DNA of 40,825 nucleotides from Sanguibacter inulinus. GTDB taxonomy: Bacteria > Actinomycetota > Actinomycetes > Actinomycetales > Cellulomonadaceae. Of the stretch, positions 16,506 through 24,639 are shown piece after piece; position 1 is the first letter of the stretch, and every line of letters starts with the position of its first letter. The stretch spans positions 1 to 40,825 of the forward strand of contig NZ_JACBYE010000040.1 of the NCBI RefSeq assembly GCF_013415325.1, given 5' to 3'. A model generated the notes under the pieces. It had not been told where the DNA came from and did no database searches. It worked only from the letters and a program-made list of their open reading frames with translations. The position numbers and the translations under genes were made by a program.

Positions 16506-17699
16506 GTGATCCACACCGCAGAGGGAGCGGCCGAGGTCCGCGCGACGAGCGCGCTCCTCGCTGCCCACCTCATGGTGCCTCGCGTCCCCGACTGCCTCCT
16601 CCTGCCGCCAGACCCCGAGCAGCTGTTGAGCAGGATCCTCGAGAGCAGACCGCGCCCTGCCCGTCGAGCGTCGCTGCCCGCGCCGCAGCGCCGTCAGGGA
16701 GCGCCTGCGCCCCACCGACCTTCTCCACCCGACAGCACCGCCCTCGTGGGCACGTCGGAGCATCGCTGGCAACCCGGTCGACGGCGGGGGACGATGATCG
16801 CCGCAGTCGCGGCTGTGGCTCTCGTCGTCGCCCTGGTCGCCGCCGAGGGCAGCCGCGCCCAGCCGGCGGCGGCGTCGACCATCCCCTCGCTCTCCTACGG
16901 GGTGGGCGACCTCGCCGAGTCGAGCCTGGACGAGCTCCCCGACGCCAGCGCTACCCTGCGCGGGCTCGCGGACGCCGCTCGGGAGACTCCTGAACCTGTC
17001 CGGACCGGGACCGTCCAGCACGTCGTGGCGCAGGAGTGGCTCGGCGAGACCGGCCCGGCGCCCGACGGGTCCGGACAGGCCACGTCCGTCTACCCCACGG
17101 TCACCGAGCGCTGGCTCGCCGCCGACGGGTCGGGTCTCATCACCCAGCGTCGTGCTGGAGCCGTGACCTACGACGGTGCGATCAACACCGAGGCCGGGCC
17201 GTCGCTCGCAGGCGAGCTCTCGTCAGACGCCGTCCTCCCAGGGACCTTCGACGACGTCGCTCGGCTCCCCGAGGACCCCGCCGCGCTGGCCGCTGACATC
17301 CTCGGCCGCTCCTCGGCCGAGTGCAGCCTCGACGACTGGAAGGGGTACTGCCTCACCGAGCAGGTTCAGACATACTTCGGGTCGGGCGTCGTGCCGCAAG
17401 ACCTCACGGGCGCCTTCTGGGACATGCTCGCCCAGCAGCCGACCGTCAGGCTCCTCGGCCCCACGACCGACCGCGCAGGTCGCGAGGGCACGGCTGTCGC
17501 GGTCGAGGCGCCGAAGATCCCGGAGGACCCGAGCGACGACGAGTCCGTGCTGGTCCTCATCGTGTCGGAGGAGACCGGCCAGCTGCTCGCGACCGAGATG
17601 CTGACCCTGCGCAGCGACCTGCTCGGCGTCACCTCACCGACAGTCACCGGGTTCTCTGCCATCACCCTGTCCGAGTACACGACGGAGGTCGGGCGATGA
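16506..17699 (+). CDS. CU044_5270-type single-pass membrane protein, copy 1
   Basis: 397 aa with a GTG start and GGGGAG about 8 nt upstream. A cytoplasmic N-terminus of about 95 residues precedes one transmembrane helix (about 97-117), followed by an extracellular domain of about 280 residues. The domain carries the pattern seen in the second copy (VYPTVTERWLAADGSG, then QRRAGAVTYDG, and LLGPTTDRAGREGTAVAVEA). Such proteins typically lie next to ECF-type sigma genes, so a role as anti-sigma factor or extracytoplasmic sensor is inferred. Two cysteines in the segment ECSLDDWKGYC could form a disulfide that copy 2 lacks. The stop overlaps the sigma gene start by ATGA (17696-17699), implying translational coupling. 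Confidence 0.75.
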   Translation: MIHTAEGAAEVRATSALLAAHLMVPRVPDCLLLPPDPEQLLSRILESRPRPARRASLPAPQRRQGAPAPHRPSPPDSTALVGTSEHRWQPGRRRGTMIAAVAAVALVVALVAAEGSRAQPAAASTIPSLSYGVGDLAESSLDELPDASATLRGLADAARETPEPVRTGTVQHVVAQEWLGETGPAPDGSGQATSVYPTVTERWLAADGSGLITQRRAGAVTYDGAINTEAGPSLAGELSSDAVLPGTFDDVARLPEDPAALAADILGRSSAECSLDDWKGYCLTEQVQTYFGSGVVPQDLTGAFWDMLAQQPTVRLLGPTTDRAGREGTAVAVEAPKIPEDPSDDESVLVLIVSEETGQLLATEMLTLRSDLLGVTSPTVTGFSAITLSEYTTEVGR

Positions 17700-18553
17700 C
17701 CCCGCTCACCACCATGCCGATGCGGGTGAGCCTGCCGCACGACGCCAGATATGATCACCTCGAGCGGGCAGCGCCCGGGACAGCAGCCTGCCCCGGCGAG
17801 GCACCGAGCGCAACGGACGAGGGGGCGTCACCGATCGCGAGCAGTCGTGGGCAAGATCGAGACCGGCCGGGCAGAGCCCTGACCGGTCTGCGTCTCGTCG
17901 CCGACGACCCGAGCCCCGCGCCGCGTACCGCAGAGCTCGCGGGCACCGGACCCTCGCCAGCACCCGAGACCCAGGCCGAGACGGGCACCCGCCGGTCGAG
18001 CGACGTCCCGGCCGCGGGCCTCACCCCCGACGCGGACGCGGAGTCCCAGTTCAGCGACCTGTTCCGCTCGATGCACACCGAGGTCCGGACCTTCGTCCTG
18101 CGCCGCGTCGACCTCGAGCTCGTCGACGACGTCGTGGGCGACACCTTCCTCGCTGTGTGGCACGGGTGGGAGAAGGTCCCGACCGACCCGTCAGGGCGAC
18201 GCGCCTGGGTCTACGGGGTCCTCCGGAACAAGCTGCTGCAGGCCGCGCAGAACGCAGGCCGTCGTTCACGTCTGCGGGCGAAGGTCTCGAGCCTGCGACC
18301 GACCGACCACGGTCCTGTCGGCGAGGCGATCGAGTCGCTGCGCGCAGCGCGCGACCTCCTCGACCTGCTGCCACCCGCCGAGCGTGACGCCGTGGCGTTC
18401 ACCGTCCTCGCAGGGCTGTCCTGCGCCGAGACCGCCGAGGTGCTCGAGTGCTCGGTCAGCTCGGTGACCACCCGCGTGTCCCGGGCCCGGACCCGGTTGC
18501 GGACGATCCTGCTCGAACGCGAGACGACCGGCGACGGAGGTGAGGGACGATGA
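17696..18553 (+). CDS. ECF-type RNA polymerase sigma factor
   Basis: 285 aa from the ATG at 17696. A hydrophilic, Pro/Ala/Ser-rich extension of about 115 residues precedes sigma region 2 (about 118-170: FSDLFRSMHTEVRTFVLRRV, DDVVGDTFLAVWHGWEKV, then RRAWVYGVLRNKL). Region 4 follows at about 221-281 (LPPAERDAVAFTVLAGLS, AEVLECSVSSVTTRVSRAR). It directs core RNA polymerase to its own promoters. Regions 2 and 4 alone, as usual in ECF factors, make the long N-terminus unusual; another start further downstream is possible but the ATGA overlap favours 17696. Both neighbours encode paralogous membrane proteins, the likely signal input. Confidence 0.85.
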   Translation: MTPLTTMPMRVSLPHDARYDHLERAAPGTAACPGEAPSATDEGASPIASSRGQDRDRPGRALTGLRLVADDPSPAPRTAELAGTGPSPAPETQAETGTRRSSDVPAAGLTPDADAESQFSDLFRSMHTEVRTFVLRRVDLELVDDVVGDTFLAVWHGWEKVPTDPSGRRAWVYGVLRNKLLQAAQNAGRRSRLRAKVSSLRPTDHGPVGEAIESLRAARDLLDLLPPAERDAVAFTVLAGLSCAETAEVLECSVSSVTTRVSRARTRLRTILLERETTGDGGEGR

Positions 18554-19767
18554 CCGACGACCTCGGCGCGCACGACGTCGAAGAGCTCAGGGCTCTCATG
18601 CGCGAGCACCACCTGCTCCCGGAGGTCCCGGCCGCGCTCCTGGAACCCGCGACCCGCACCACGGCTGGCACCGCAGACACCTCAGGCCACGACCTCCGCA
18701 GCCCCGACGCTGCGGAGTCCCTGCTGGCCAGCATCCTAGCGACCCCGCGCCCCGGCCCCACGGAGGTGGAGCCGTCTGCCGCCAGCAGCGCCCGCCGGGT
18801 CCAGCCCGCCACCGACAGGTCCGGTGAGTCCGCCCGCCGACAGCGCCTGCATCGTCGAGCGGCCGTGCTCGCGGTCGCCGCGGCGACCGTCGTCGTCGCC
18901 GTCGTCGGATCACAGCTGAGCTCCAGCCCGACCGCCGTCGCCGGCGGGGCTCCGCCGCTGGTCTATGCAGAGGCGTCGCCGGAAGCAGCCTGGGACGGCT
19001 CGCTGCCCTCCGCACACGACACCCTCGTCGAGCTGGCCTCGGTCGCCGACGACGCACCAGACCTGCCCCGTGCCGGCGACGTCCAGCACATCAGCCGCTA
19101 CTCCTGGTTGAGCGAGTCCGTCGGCGACGCCGACGGGAACACGACGACGGCGGTCTACCCGACCTCCGACGAGTGGTGGGTGGCTCCGGACGGGTCTGCC
19201 CAGTCCGTCCAGCGCCGCGCCGAGGCCGTCGGCTACGACGGCAGGGTCGACCCCGACGCCGAAGACTCGGCGGCTGGCCCGCTGTCGACCGACGACTTCA
19301 TGCCCGGCACTGTCGAGCCCTTCGCCGTCGCCGAGCTGCCGACCGACCCCGACGCCATGGAGTCCGCGCTCCTCGCAACCATGCCCGCGGAGTACGTAGA
19401 GAACCCGGAGTACCGCGACACGCTGCTGGTCGAGGCGGCCGCCAGCCTCTCCAGGACCTCGATCGTCCCGCAGGACGTCGCCTCGGCGATGCTGACGGTG
19501 CTCTCCGACGCGCCGTCGATCCAGCTGCTGGGGGACACGACGGACAGGCTCGGGCGCCCCGGGGTGGCCGTCGCGGTCCCGGACTCCCTCATGAAGGACT
19601 CTGACGTCGAGGCGGTCACGGTCCTCATCATCTCGCCGACCGACGGCCAGCTCATGGGCACCGAGACTGTCACGCTGACGAACCTCATGATCGACGTCGA
19701 CGAGCCGACGGTCACGGGCTTCACGACGATCACCGACCGACGCTGGGTCGCCGCCATCGGAGACTGA
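18550..19767 (+). CDS. CU044_5270-type single-pass membrane protein, copy 2
   Basis: 405 aa, starting at the ATG that overlaps the sigma stop (ATGA, 18550-18553), with GGAGG upstream. A cytoplasmic part of about 100 residues precedes one transmembrane helix (about 104-124) and an extracellular domain. It shares with copy 1 the segments VYPTSDEWWVAPDGS, QRRAEAVGYDGR, VPQDVASAML and LLGDTTDRLGRPGVAVAV. The two differ enough that recent duplication is unlikely. It may sequester the sigma factor or add a second input; this is inferred. A moderate hairpin follows the stop. Confidence 0.75.
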   Translation: MTDDLGAHDVEELRALMREHHLLPEVPAALLEPATRTTAGTADTSGHDLRSPDAAESLLASILATPRPGPTEVEPSAASSARRVQPATDRSGESARRQRLHRRAAVLAVAAATVVVAVVGSQLSSSPTAVAGGAPPLVYAEASPEAAWDGSLPSAHDTLVELASVADDAPDLPRAGDVQHISRYSWLSESVGDADGNTTTAVYPTSDEWWVAPDGSAQSVQRRAEAVGYDGRVDPDAEDSAAGPLSTDDFMPGTVEPFAVAELPTDPDAMESALLATMPAEYVENPEYRDTLLVEAAASLSRTSIVPQDVASAMLTVLSDAPSIQLLGDTTDRLGRPGVAVAVPDSLMKDSDVEAVTVLIISPTDGQLMGTETVTLTNLMIDVDEPTVTGFTTITDRRWVAAIGD

Positions 19768-19768
19768 C

Positions 19769-19794
19769 GGGCACGTCCGGTCCACGGCGTGCCC
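19769..19794 (+). terminator. Hairpin after the sigma operon
   Basis: GGGCACG (19769-19775) pairs with CGTGCCC (19788-19794) around a 12-nt loop, right after the stop. The rest of the gap to 19920 shows only short GACCGGTC-like repeats. Confidence 0.45.
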
Positions 19795-19920
19795 TGCCGT
19801 CGCTGCCGACCGCTCGAGCGAGGCCCCCGGTCGAGCACGATCAGCCGGTCAGACGAAGCAGACCGGTCGGACAAGGCCCGCCTGTCAGTCGAGGGCAGGC
19901 ATCAGTCGGGCGGGAACCGC

Positions 19921-20649
19921 TCAGGCGGAGACGATCCTGCCGGAGTCGAGCTCGACGACCCGGTCGGCCGCAGCCGCGACGCACGAGCGTGCCGTCACCA
20001 TCACGACGGCCGCGCCGGTGAGCCGCGGCACGGCGAGCAGCAGCTCGGCGACAGAGTCGGCAGCGTCTCGGTCGAGGGAGGTCGCCGGCTCGTCGGCGAG
20101 GACCAGGGCCGGGTCGAGGACGAGGGCCCGGGCGATCGCGACGCGCTGCCGGTCCTCCTCGCACATGTCGGTGGGCCGGCGGTCGGCGAGGTGCACGCCA
20201 CCGAGCAGGTCGAGCACGCCGAGCGCGCGCTCCTTCGCCGTGCGCCGGGCCGTCCGTCCGTGCTTGAAGTACCAGGGCAGCATGACGTTCTGGACCGCGG
20301 AGAGGGATCCCTCGAGGTGGAAGGACTGGAAGACCGTGCCGACGCGGCTGCTGCGCAGGCTCACCAGCTCGGAACGGTCCAGGCCGCTCGTCTCGTGCCC
20401 GTCGACCGCGACGCCGCCCGAGGTGGGGCGCCTGACGAGCGCCAGGACCGACAAGAGGGTCGACTTGCCGCTGCCAGATGCGCCTGTCACGGCGAGCGAG
20501 CTCGCTGCGTGCACGTCGAGGTCGACGTCGCGGAGCGCGTGGACGGTGCCAGCGGGAGCAGAGAGGACGACGTCGACCGCCGTCAGCCGTGCGGCCTGGT
20601 GGCTCGCGACAGACGGCGCGCTGCGCGCAGCCTCGATGCTGATGGCCAT
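19921..20649 (-). CDS. LolD/MacB-like ABC ATPase with degenerate signature and H-loop
   Basis: 242 aa from the ATG at 20649 (MAISIEAARS) with a GGGGAG-type RBS. Walker A GASGSGKST (56-64), the Q-loop Gln (108) and Walker B LVLADE (182-187) are intact, so nucleotide binding is expected. The signature, normally LSGGQ, reads MCEED (162-166), and the H-loop histidine is Ala (VTAR, A220). Both losses should impair ATP hydrolysis. LolD/MacB-type ATPases usually work with an FtsX-like permease; none is next to this gene. The gene may encode a non-hydrolysing or regulatory subunit, or be decaying while still open. Sequence flanking the signature (RQRVAIARAL) is normal, so a frameshift is excluded. 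Confidence 0.8.
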   Translation of the reverse strand: MAISIEAARSAPSVASHQAARLTAVDVVLSAPAGTVHALRDVDLDVHAASSLAVTGASGSGKSTLLSVLALVRRPTSGGVAVDGHETSGLDRSELVSLRSSRVGTVFQSFHLEGSLSAVQNVMLPWYFKHGRTARRTAKERALGVLDLLGGVHLADRRPTDMCEEDRQRVAIARALVLDPALVLADEPATSLDRDAADSVAELLLAVPRLTGAAVVMVTARSCVAAAADRVVELDSGRIVSA

Positions 20650-20988
20650 GCTCTCCCCCCGGATGTGCAGGAGGGGTGCGTCCGGCGCGAGGTCTCCCTC
20701 AGCCAGCCGCACCCCCGTCCCTTGCGCCACGGACCGAGCCCACCAACCGGGAGACGCCCCCCTGCGACGTCCGGTTCCAGCGTGCTCGACCATGCCCTGC
20801 CCGGGTGACCGGTCCGAGAGACACAGCAGCGGTTCCCCTGCGCTGCTCGACTCTCGTGATGACCTGCTCACCCCTGCGACGATGTTCCGTCGTACATACA
20901 TCGCCGCTGCAGACCTGGTTGTCACACGTCAATCTGTGGTACGCATCACATTCCTCAGCCGGAGACGAGAAGGTCAGGGTGAGCCGCG
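20650..20988. other. 339-bp gene-free region
   Basis: It separates the ABC ATPase start from the end of the glycosylase gene, both minus strand. It should hold the ATPase promoter. The part around 20880-20960 is noticeably AT-richer than its surroundings (TGTTCCGTCGTACATACATC, then TTGTCACACG), but I see no palindrome or gene I would defend. Confidence 0.35.
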
Positions 20989-21609
20989 TCAGAGCGCGGG
21001 ACCGAGACCTCTCGGCGGGGCGGCGGGTCCGGCTCGGTGGCTGCCGACCACGTGGGTGTCGACCATCCCGACAGCCTCCATGAGCGCGAACATGGTGGTC
21101 GGTCCGACGAAGGCGAAGCCCTTCGCGCGCAGAGCCTTCGACAGGGCGAGGGACTCGGGTGACCGGGTCGGGATCTCGGCGAGGCTCGCCGGGGCAGGTG
21201 CTGCGGCAGGCTGGAACGACCAGACGAGGTCGACCAGCCCGCCCTCGTCGCGCAGTGCGAGGGTCGCGCGGGCGTTCGTCACGGCCGCGCGGATCTTGGC
21301 CCGGTTCCGGACGATGCGGGCGTCGACCAGCAGTCGCTCGACGTCGGTCTCCTCGAAGACGGCGACCCGTTCTGGGTCGAAGGCGCAGAAGACCTCGCGG
21401 AAGGCGTCACGCTTGCGCAGGATCGTCGCCCAGGACAACCCGGACTGGAAGGCCTCGAGGGTGATGCGCTCGTACAGCCCGTGCTCGTCCCGCACAGGGA
21501 TGCCCCACTCGGTGTCGTAGTAGGCGCGGAGCATCGGGTCGACGGCCGCCCACGGCGGGCGGGCGAGGCCGTCTTCGCACAGGACGAGCCCGTCGTGGCG
21601 GGGCGTCAC
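20989..21609 (-). CDS. tag: DNA-3-methyladenine glycosylase I family protein lacking most zinc ligands
   Basis: 206 aa from the GTG at 21609 (MTPRHDGLVLCEDGLARPPW); that N-terminus aligns with actinobacterial Tag starts. Tag excises 3-methyladenine from alkylated DNA. Conserved segments are YYDTEWGIPV, ITLEAFQSGLSWATILRKRD, DARIVRNRAKI, LVWSF, LSKALRAKGFAFVGPTT and DTHVVGSHR. In E. coli Tag a zinc snap joins the termini through Cys4, His17, His175 and Cys179. Here the matching positions read Pro (ARPPW), Tyr (AYYDTEW), His (DTHVV) and Ser (VVGSH), so three of four ligands are gone. The catalytic part, including the Glu in EAFQSGLSW, looks intact. It is divergent from a MerR gene but need not be co-regulated. 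Confidence 0.88.
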   Translation of the reverse strand: MTPRHDGLVLCEDGLARPPWAAVDPMLRAYYDTEWGIPVRDEHGLYERITLEAFQSGLSWATILRKRDAFREVFCAFDPERVAVFEETDVERLLVDARIVRNRAKIRAAVTNARATLALRDEGGLVDLVWSFQPAAAPAPASLAEIPTRSPESLALSKALRAKGFAFVGPTTMFALMEAVGMVDTHVVGSHRAGPAAPPRGLGPAL

Positions 21610-21697
21610 CTGTCGCTCGCGGCACAGGGGCGGCGGACGGCGGGCTCGCAGGTGGTGCGGCCAGCTCCGGTGGTCTCGGTGCGCACTGCGCCTCCTC

Positions 21698-21709
21698 GGG
21701 GTGCACCCC
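21698..21709. promoter_or_regulatory. 12-bp palindrome between tag and merR-type gene
   Basis: GGGGTGCACCCC is a perfect palindrome in the 207-bp divergent region. It may be an operator, but G/C runs make short palindromes common here. Confidence 0.3.
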
Positions 21710-21816
21710 TGCCAGAGCAGAGGAAGGGTCGGGCGGAGACGATCGTCCCACGCCCCACCCACGCTCCGGCGTCTGCGCCGCTGGACCTCGGCCCCCCGCG
21801 GGAGTTCACTGGAGCT

Positions 21817-22251
21817 GTGACGACTCTCTCGACGGCTGCGGCACAGCCGTCCACCGACCCGCCTGCGCCTGCAGACGCCCCGCTGCTGACCATCGCGCAG
21901 GTGGCCGGCAGGACCGGGCTCACGGCCCACACGCTCCGGTACTACGAGCAGGACGGCCTGCTGCTCGTGCCGGTCCCGCGGTCCAGCAGCGGTCAGCGGC
22001 GGTACCGGGAGGAGGACGTGGCCTGGATCGTGCTCGTGACGCGGCTGCGGTCGACCGGGATGTCGATCACCGGGGTGCGCGAGTACGCAGAGCTCGTGCG
22101 TCAGGGCCCCAGCACCGAGCAGGCGCGGCTCGACCTGCTGCTGCGGCACCGTGAACGGGTCCTCGCCCAGCTCGCGGAGGTCACCGAGCACCTCGGAGCC
22201 GTCGACCGGAAGATCGACATCTACACGGCCCGGCTCGCAGCGCGGAACTGA
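21817..22251 (+). CDS. MerR family transcriptional regulator
   Basis: 144 aa from the GTG at 21817 (MTTLSTAAAQPST). The winged-helix DNA-binding domain at about 24-95 shows LLTIAQVAGRTGLTAHTLRYYEQDGLL and SSGQRRYREEDVAWI. A C-terminal coiled coil (LLRHRERVLAQLAEVTEHL, DRKIDIY) forms the dimer. No cysteine is present, so it is not a metal or SoxR-type sensor; the ligand may be a small electrophile. It lies directly upstream of an aldo/keto reductase whose promoter has the classical long-spacer MerR palindrome, so it most likely controls that gene. An upstream in-frame start at 21481 would add 112 residues overlapping tag and is not credible. Confidence 0.9.
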   Translation: MTTLSTAAAQPSTDPPAPADAPLLTIAQVAGRTGLTAHTLRYYEQDGLLLVPVPRSSSGQRRYREEDVAWIVLVTRLRSTGMSITGVREYAELVRQGPSTEQARLDLLLRHRERVLAQLAEVTEHLGAVDRKIDIYTARLAARN

Positions 22252-22258
22252 CCTGGCG

Positions 22259-22330
22259 CACCGTCGCTCGATGCCGCACGCCGCCACCCACCGTCGTTCG
22301 CTGCCGCACGCCGCCACCCACCGTCGATCC
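22259..22330. repeat. 30-bp tandem repeat, 2.4 copies
   Basis: Units at 22259-22288 and 22289-22318 differ at two positions, and a 12-bp partial third copy follows. Each begins CACCGTCG and ends GCCGCACGCCGCCACC. It starts 7 bp after the MerR stop. Confidence 0.75.
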
Positions 22331-22398
22331 CCAGGCCCCGGAGAGGTCTGCGCCGGTCCGCGACGATCCCGGCGGCGCAGGACCTGTGCACGCAGCGC

Positions 22399-22429
22399 TT
22401 GACTTCGAGCGCACTCGAAGGAGTTGGCT
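22399..22429 (+). promoter_or_regulatory. MerR-type promoter with 19-bp spacer
   Basis: TTGACT (22399-22404) and TTGGCT (22424-22429) lie 19 bp apart, the over-long spacing that MerR regulators correct by twisting DNA. Inside is the inverted repeat CTTCGAG-CGCA-CTCGAAG (22403-22420). The -10 ends 6 nt before the ATG at 22436, so the transcript is predicted leaderless. Confidence 0.8.
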
Positions 22430-22435
22430 GAGGTC

Positions 22436-23440
<1,005 letters not shown>

Positions 23441-23455
23441 CCGCCCTGCCTCCGG

Positions 23456-23495
23456 GCTGAGCCGCGGCCTCCGGCTGCGAGGCCCGCGGCTCAGC
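23456..23495. terminator. Bidirectional terminator between AKR and thiamine ATPase genes
   Basis: GCTGAGCCGCGG (23456-23467) pairs perfectly with CCGCGGCTCAGC (23484-23495) around a 16-nt loop. It includes the stop codon of the minus-strand ATPase gene and serves both convergent genes. Confidence 0.75.
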
Positions 23496-24639
23496 GCGGG
23501 ACGCGGGCGGTCCGCGCGGGGTCGAGGTCGAGCCCGACGACTGCTCCCCGGACCAGCTCGACAGCGCTCACAGCACCGCTGGCACTGCTGGCGCCGTCAG
23601 CACTGACCGGGCCGCTCCGGACGGAGACGCGGACCGGACCGTCGCCGAGGTCGGTCTCGACCGAGACCTCGGCGACCCCGCGGCGGAAGGTCGTGCTCAG
23701 CACGGTCGCCCTCCAGCGGGCTGCTGAGGCGTCCCGGAGCACGAAGCCGTCGGGGCCGACGGCCGTCCAGCCGTCGCCGTCAGGCACGAAGGCCTGGTAC
23801 CCGAGGAACGACGCGACCTCCAGGTCGGCCGGAGCCGCCCAGAGACGCGCCGGCGCGTCCACCTGCAGCAACCGTCCACGGGACATGACGGCGACCCTGT
23901 CGGCCACCGTGAAGGCCTCGTCGTGGTCGTGCGTGACGAAGAGCGCCGTCGTGCCGGTCTCGACGAGCGCGGCACGCAGGTCTGCCGCGAGACGCTCGCG
24001 CAGCGCGCGGTCGAGGGCCGACAGGGGCTCGTCGAGGAGCAGCAGACCGGGCTGGGGCGCCAGGGCCCGGGCGAGGGCTACGCGCTGACGCTCGCCGCCG
24101 GACATGGTGGCGACCGACCGACGACCGCTCCCGGGCAGACCGACGACCTCGAGCAGCTCGGCGACCCGGGTGCGGCGCTGGTCCCGTGGCACCCGCTGCA
24201 TGCGCAGCCCGTACTCGACGTTGCCCGCGACGTCGCGGTGCGCGAACAGCTGGCCGTCCTGGAACATGAGCCCGAAGCCGCGCCTGTGCACGGGCACCCC
24301 GGCGACGTCGGCTCCGTCCCACAGCACCCGGCCGCTCGCGACAGGCTCGAGCCCGGCCACGGCGCGCAGCAGGCTCGACTTGCCGCAGCCCGAGGGCCCG
24401 AGGATGGCGACGACCTCACCCCGGGCGACGTCGAGGTCCACGCCGGCGACGGCTGTCGTGGCGCTGCCCCGGTGTCGCCGGGAGGGGCGGGTGGCCGGCA
24501 GCCCGGCCTCCGTGACCTGCTCGTCCGCGGCCCCCGGGCCAGCCGCGTAGGTCACGACCAGCTGCTCGACGCGCAGACCGCTCCCGGGTGCTCGGCTGCC
24601 GGGCGCCGCTCCTGCGGGGCGCGCTGTCGTGGTGCTCAT
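23491..24639 (-). CDS. ABC transporter ATP-binding protein of the thiamine importer (ThiQ-like)
   Basis: 382 aa from the ATG at 24639, which overlaps the permease stop by one base (TGATG) with AGGAG upstream. It has Walker A GPSGCGKSS, Q-loop MFQDGQLFAHRDV, signature MSGGERQRVALARAL, Walker B LLLLDEP and H-loop VTHDHDEAF, so it is a complete active ATPase. A C-terminal extension of about 120 residues follows, longer than in E. coli ThiQ and more like PotA/FbpC regulatory domains. An inserted hydrophilic loop lies at about 40-60. It is the last gene of a three-gene operon behind a TPP riboswitch, which gives the substrate. Confidence 0.9.
   Translation of the reverse strand: MSTTTARPAGAAPGSRAPGSGLRVEQLVVTYAAGPGAADEQVTEAGLPATRPSRRHRGSATTAVAGVDLDVARGEVVAILGPSGCGKSSLLRAVAGLEPVASGRVLWDGADVAGVPVHRRGFGLMFQDGQLFAHRDVAGNVEYGLRMQRVPRDQRRTRVAELLEVVGLPGSGRRSVATMSGGERQRVALARALAPQPGLLLLDEPLSALDRALRERLAADLRAALVETGTTALFVTHDHDEAFTVADRVAVMSRGRLLQVDAPARLWAAPADLEVASFLGYQAFVPDGDGWTAVGPDGFVLRDASAARWRATVLSTTFRRGVAEVSVETDLGDGPVRVSVRSGPVSADGASSASGAVSAVELVRGAVVGLDLDPARTARVPR

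Noticed and set aside
22259-22330. CRISPR-like array
   Set aside because: The units are contiguous with no spacers and only 2.4 copies are present.
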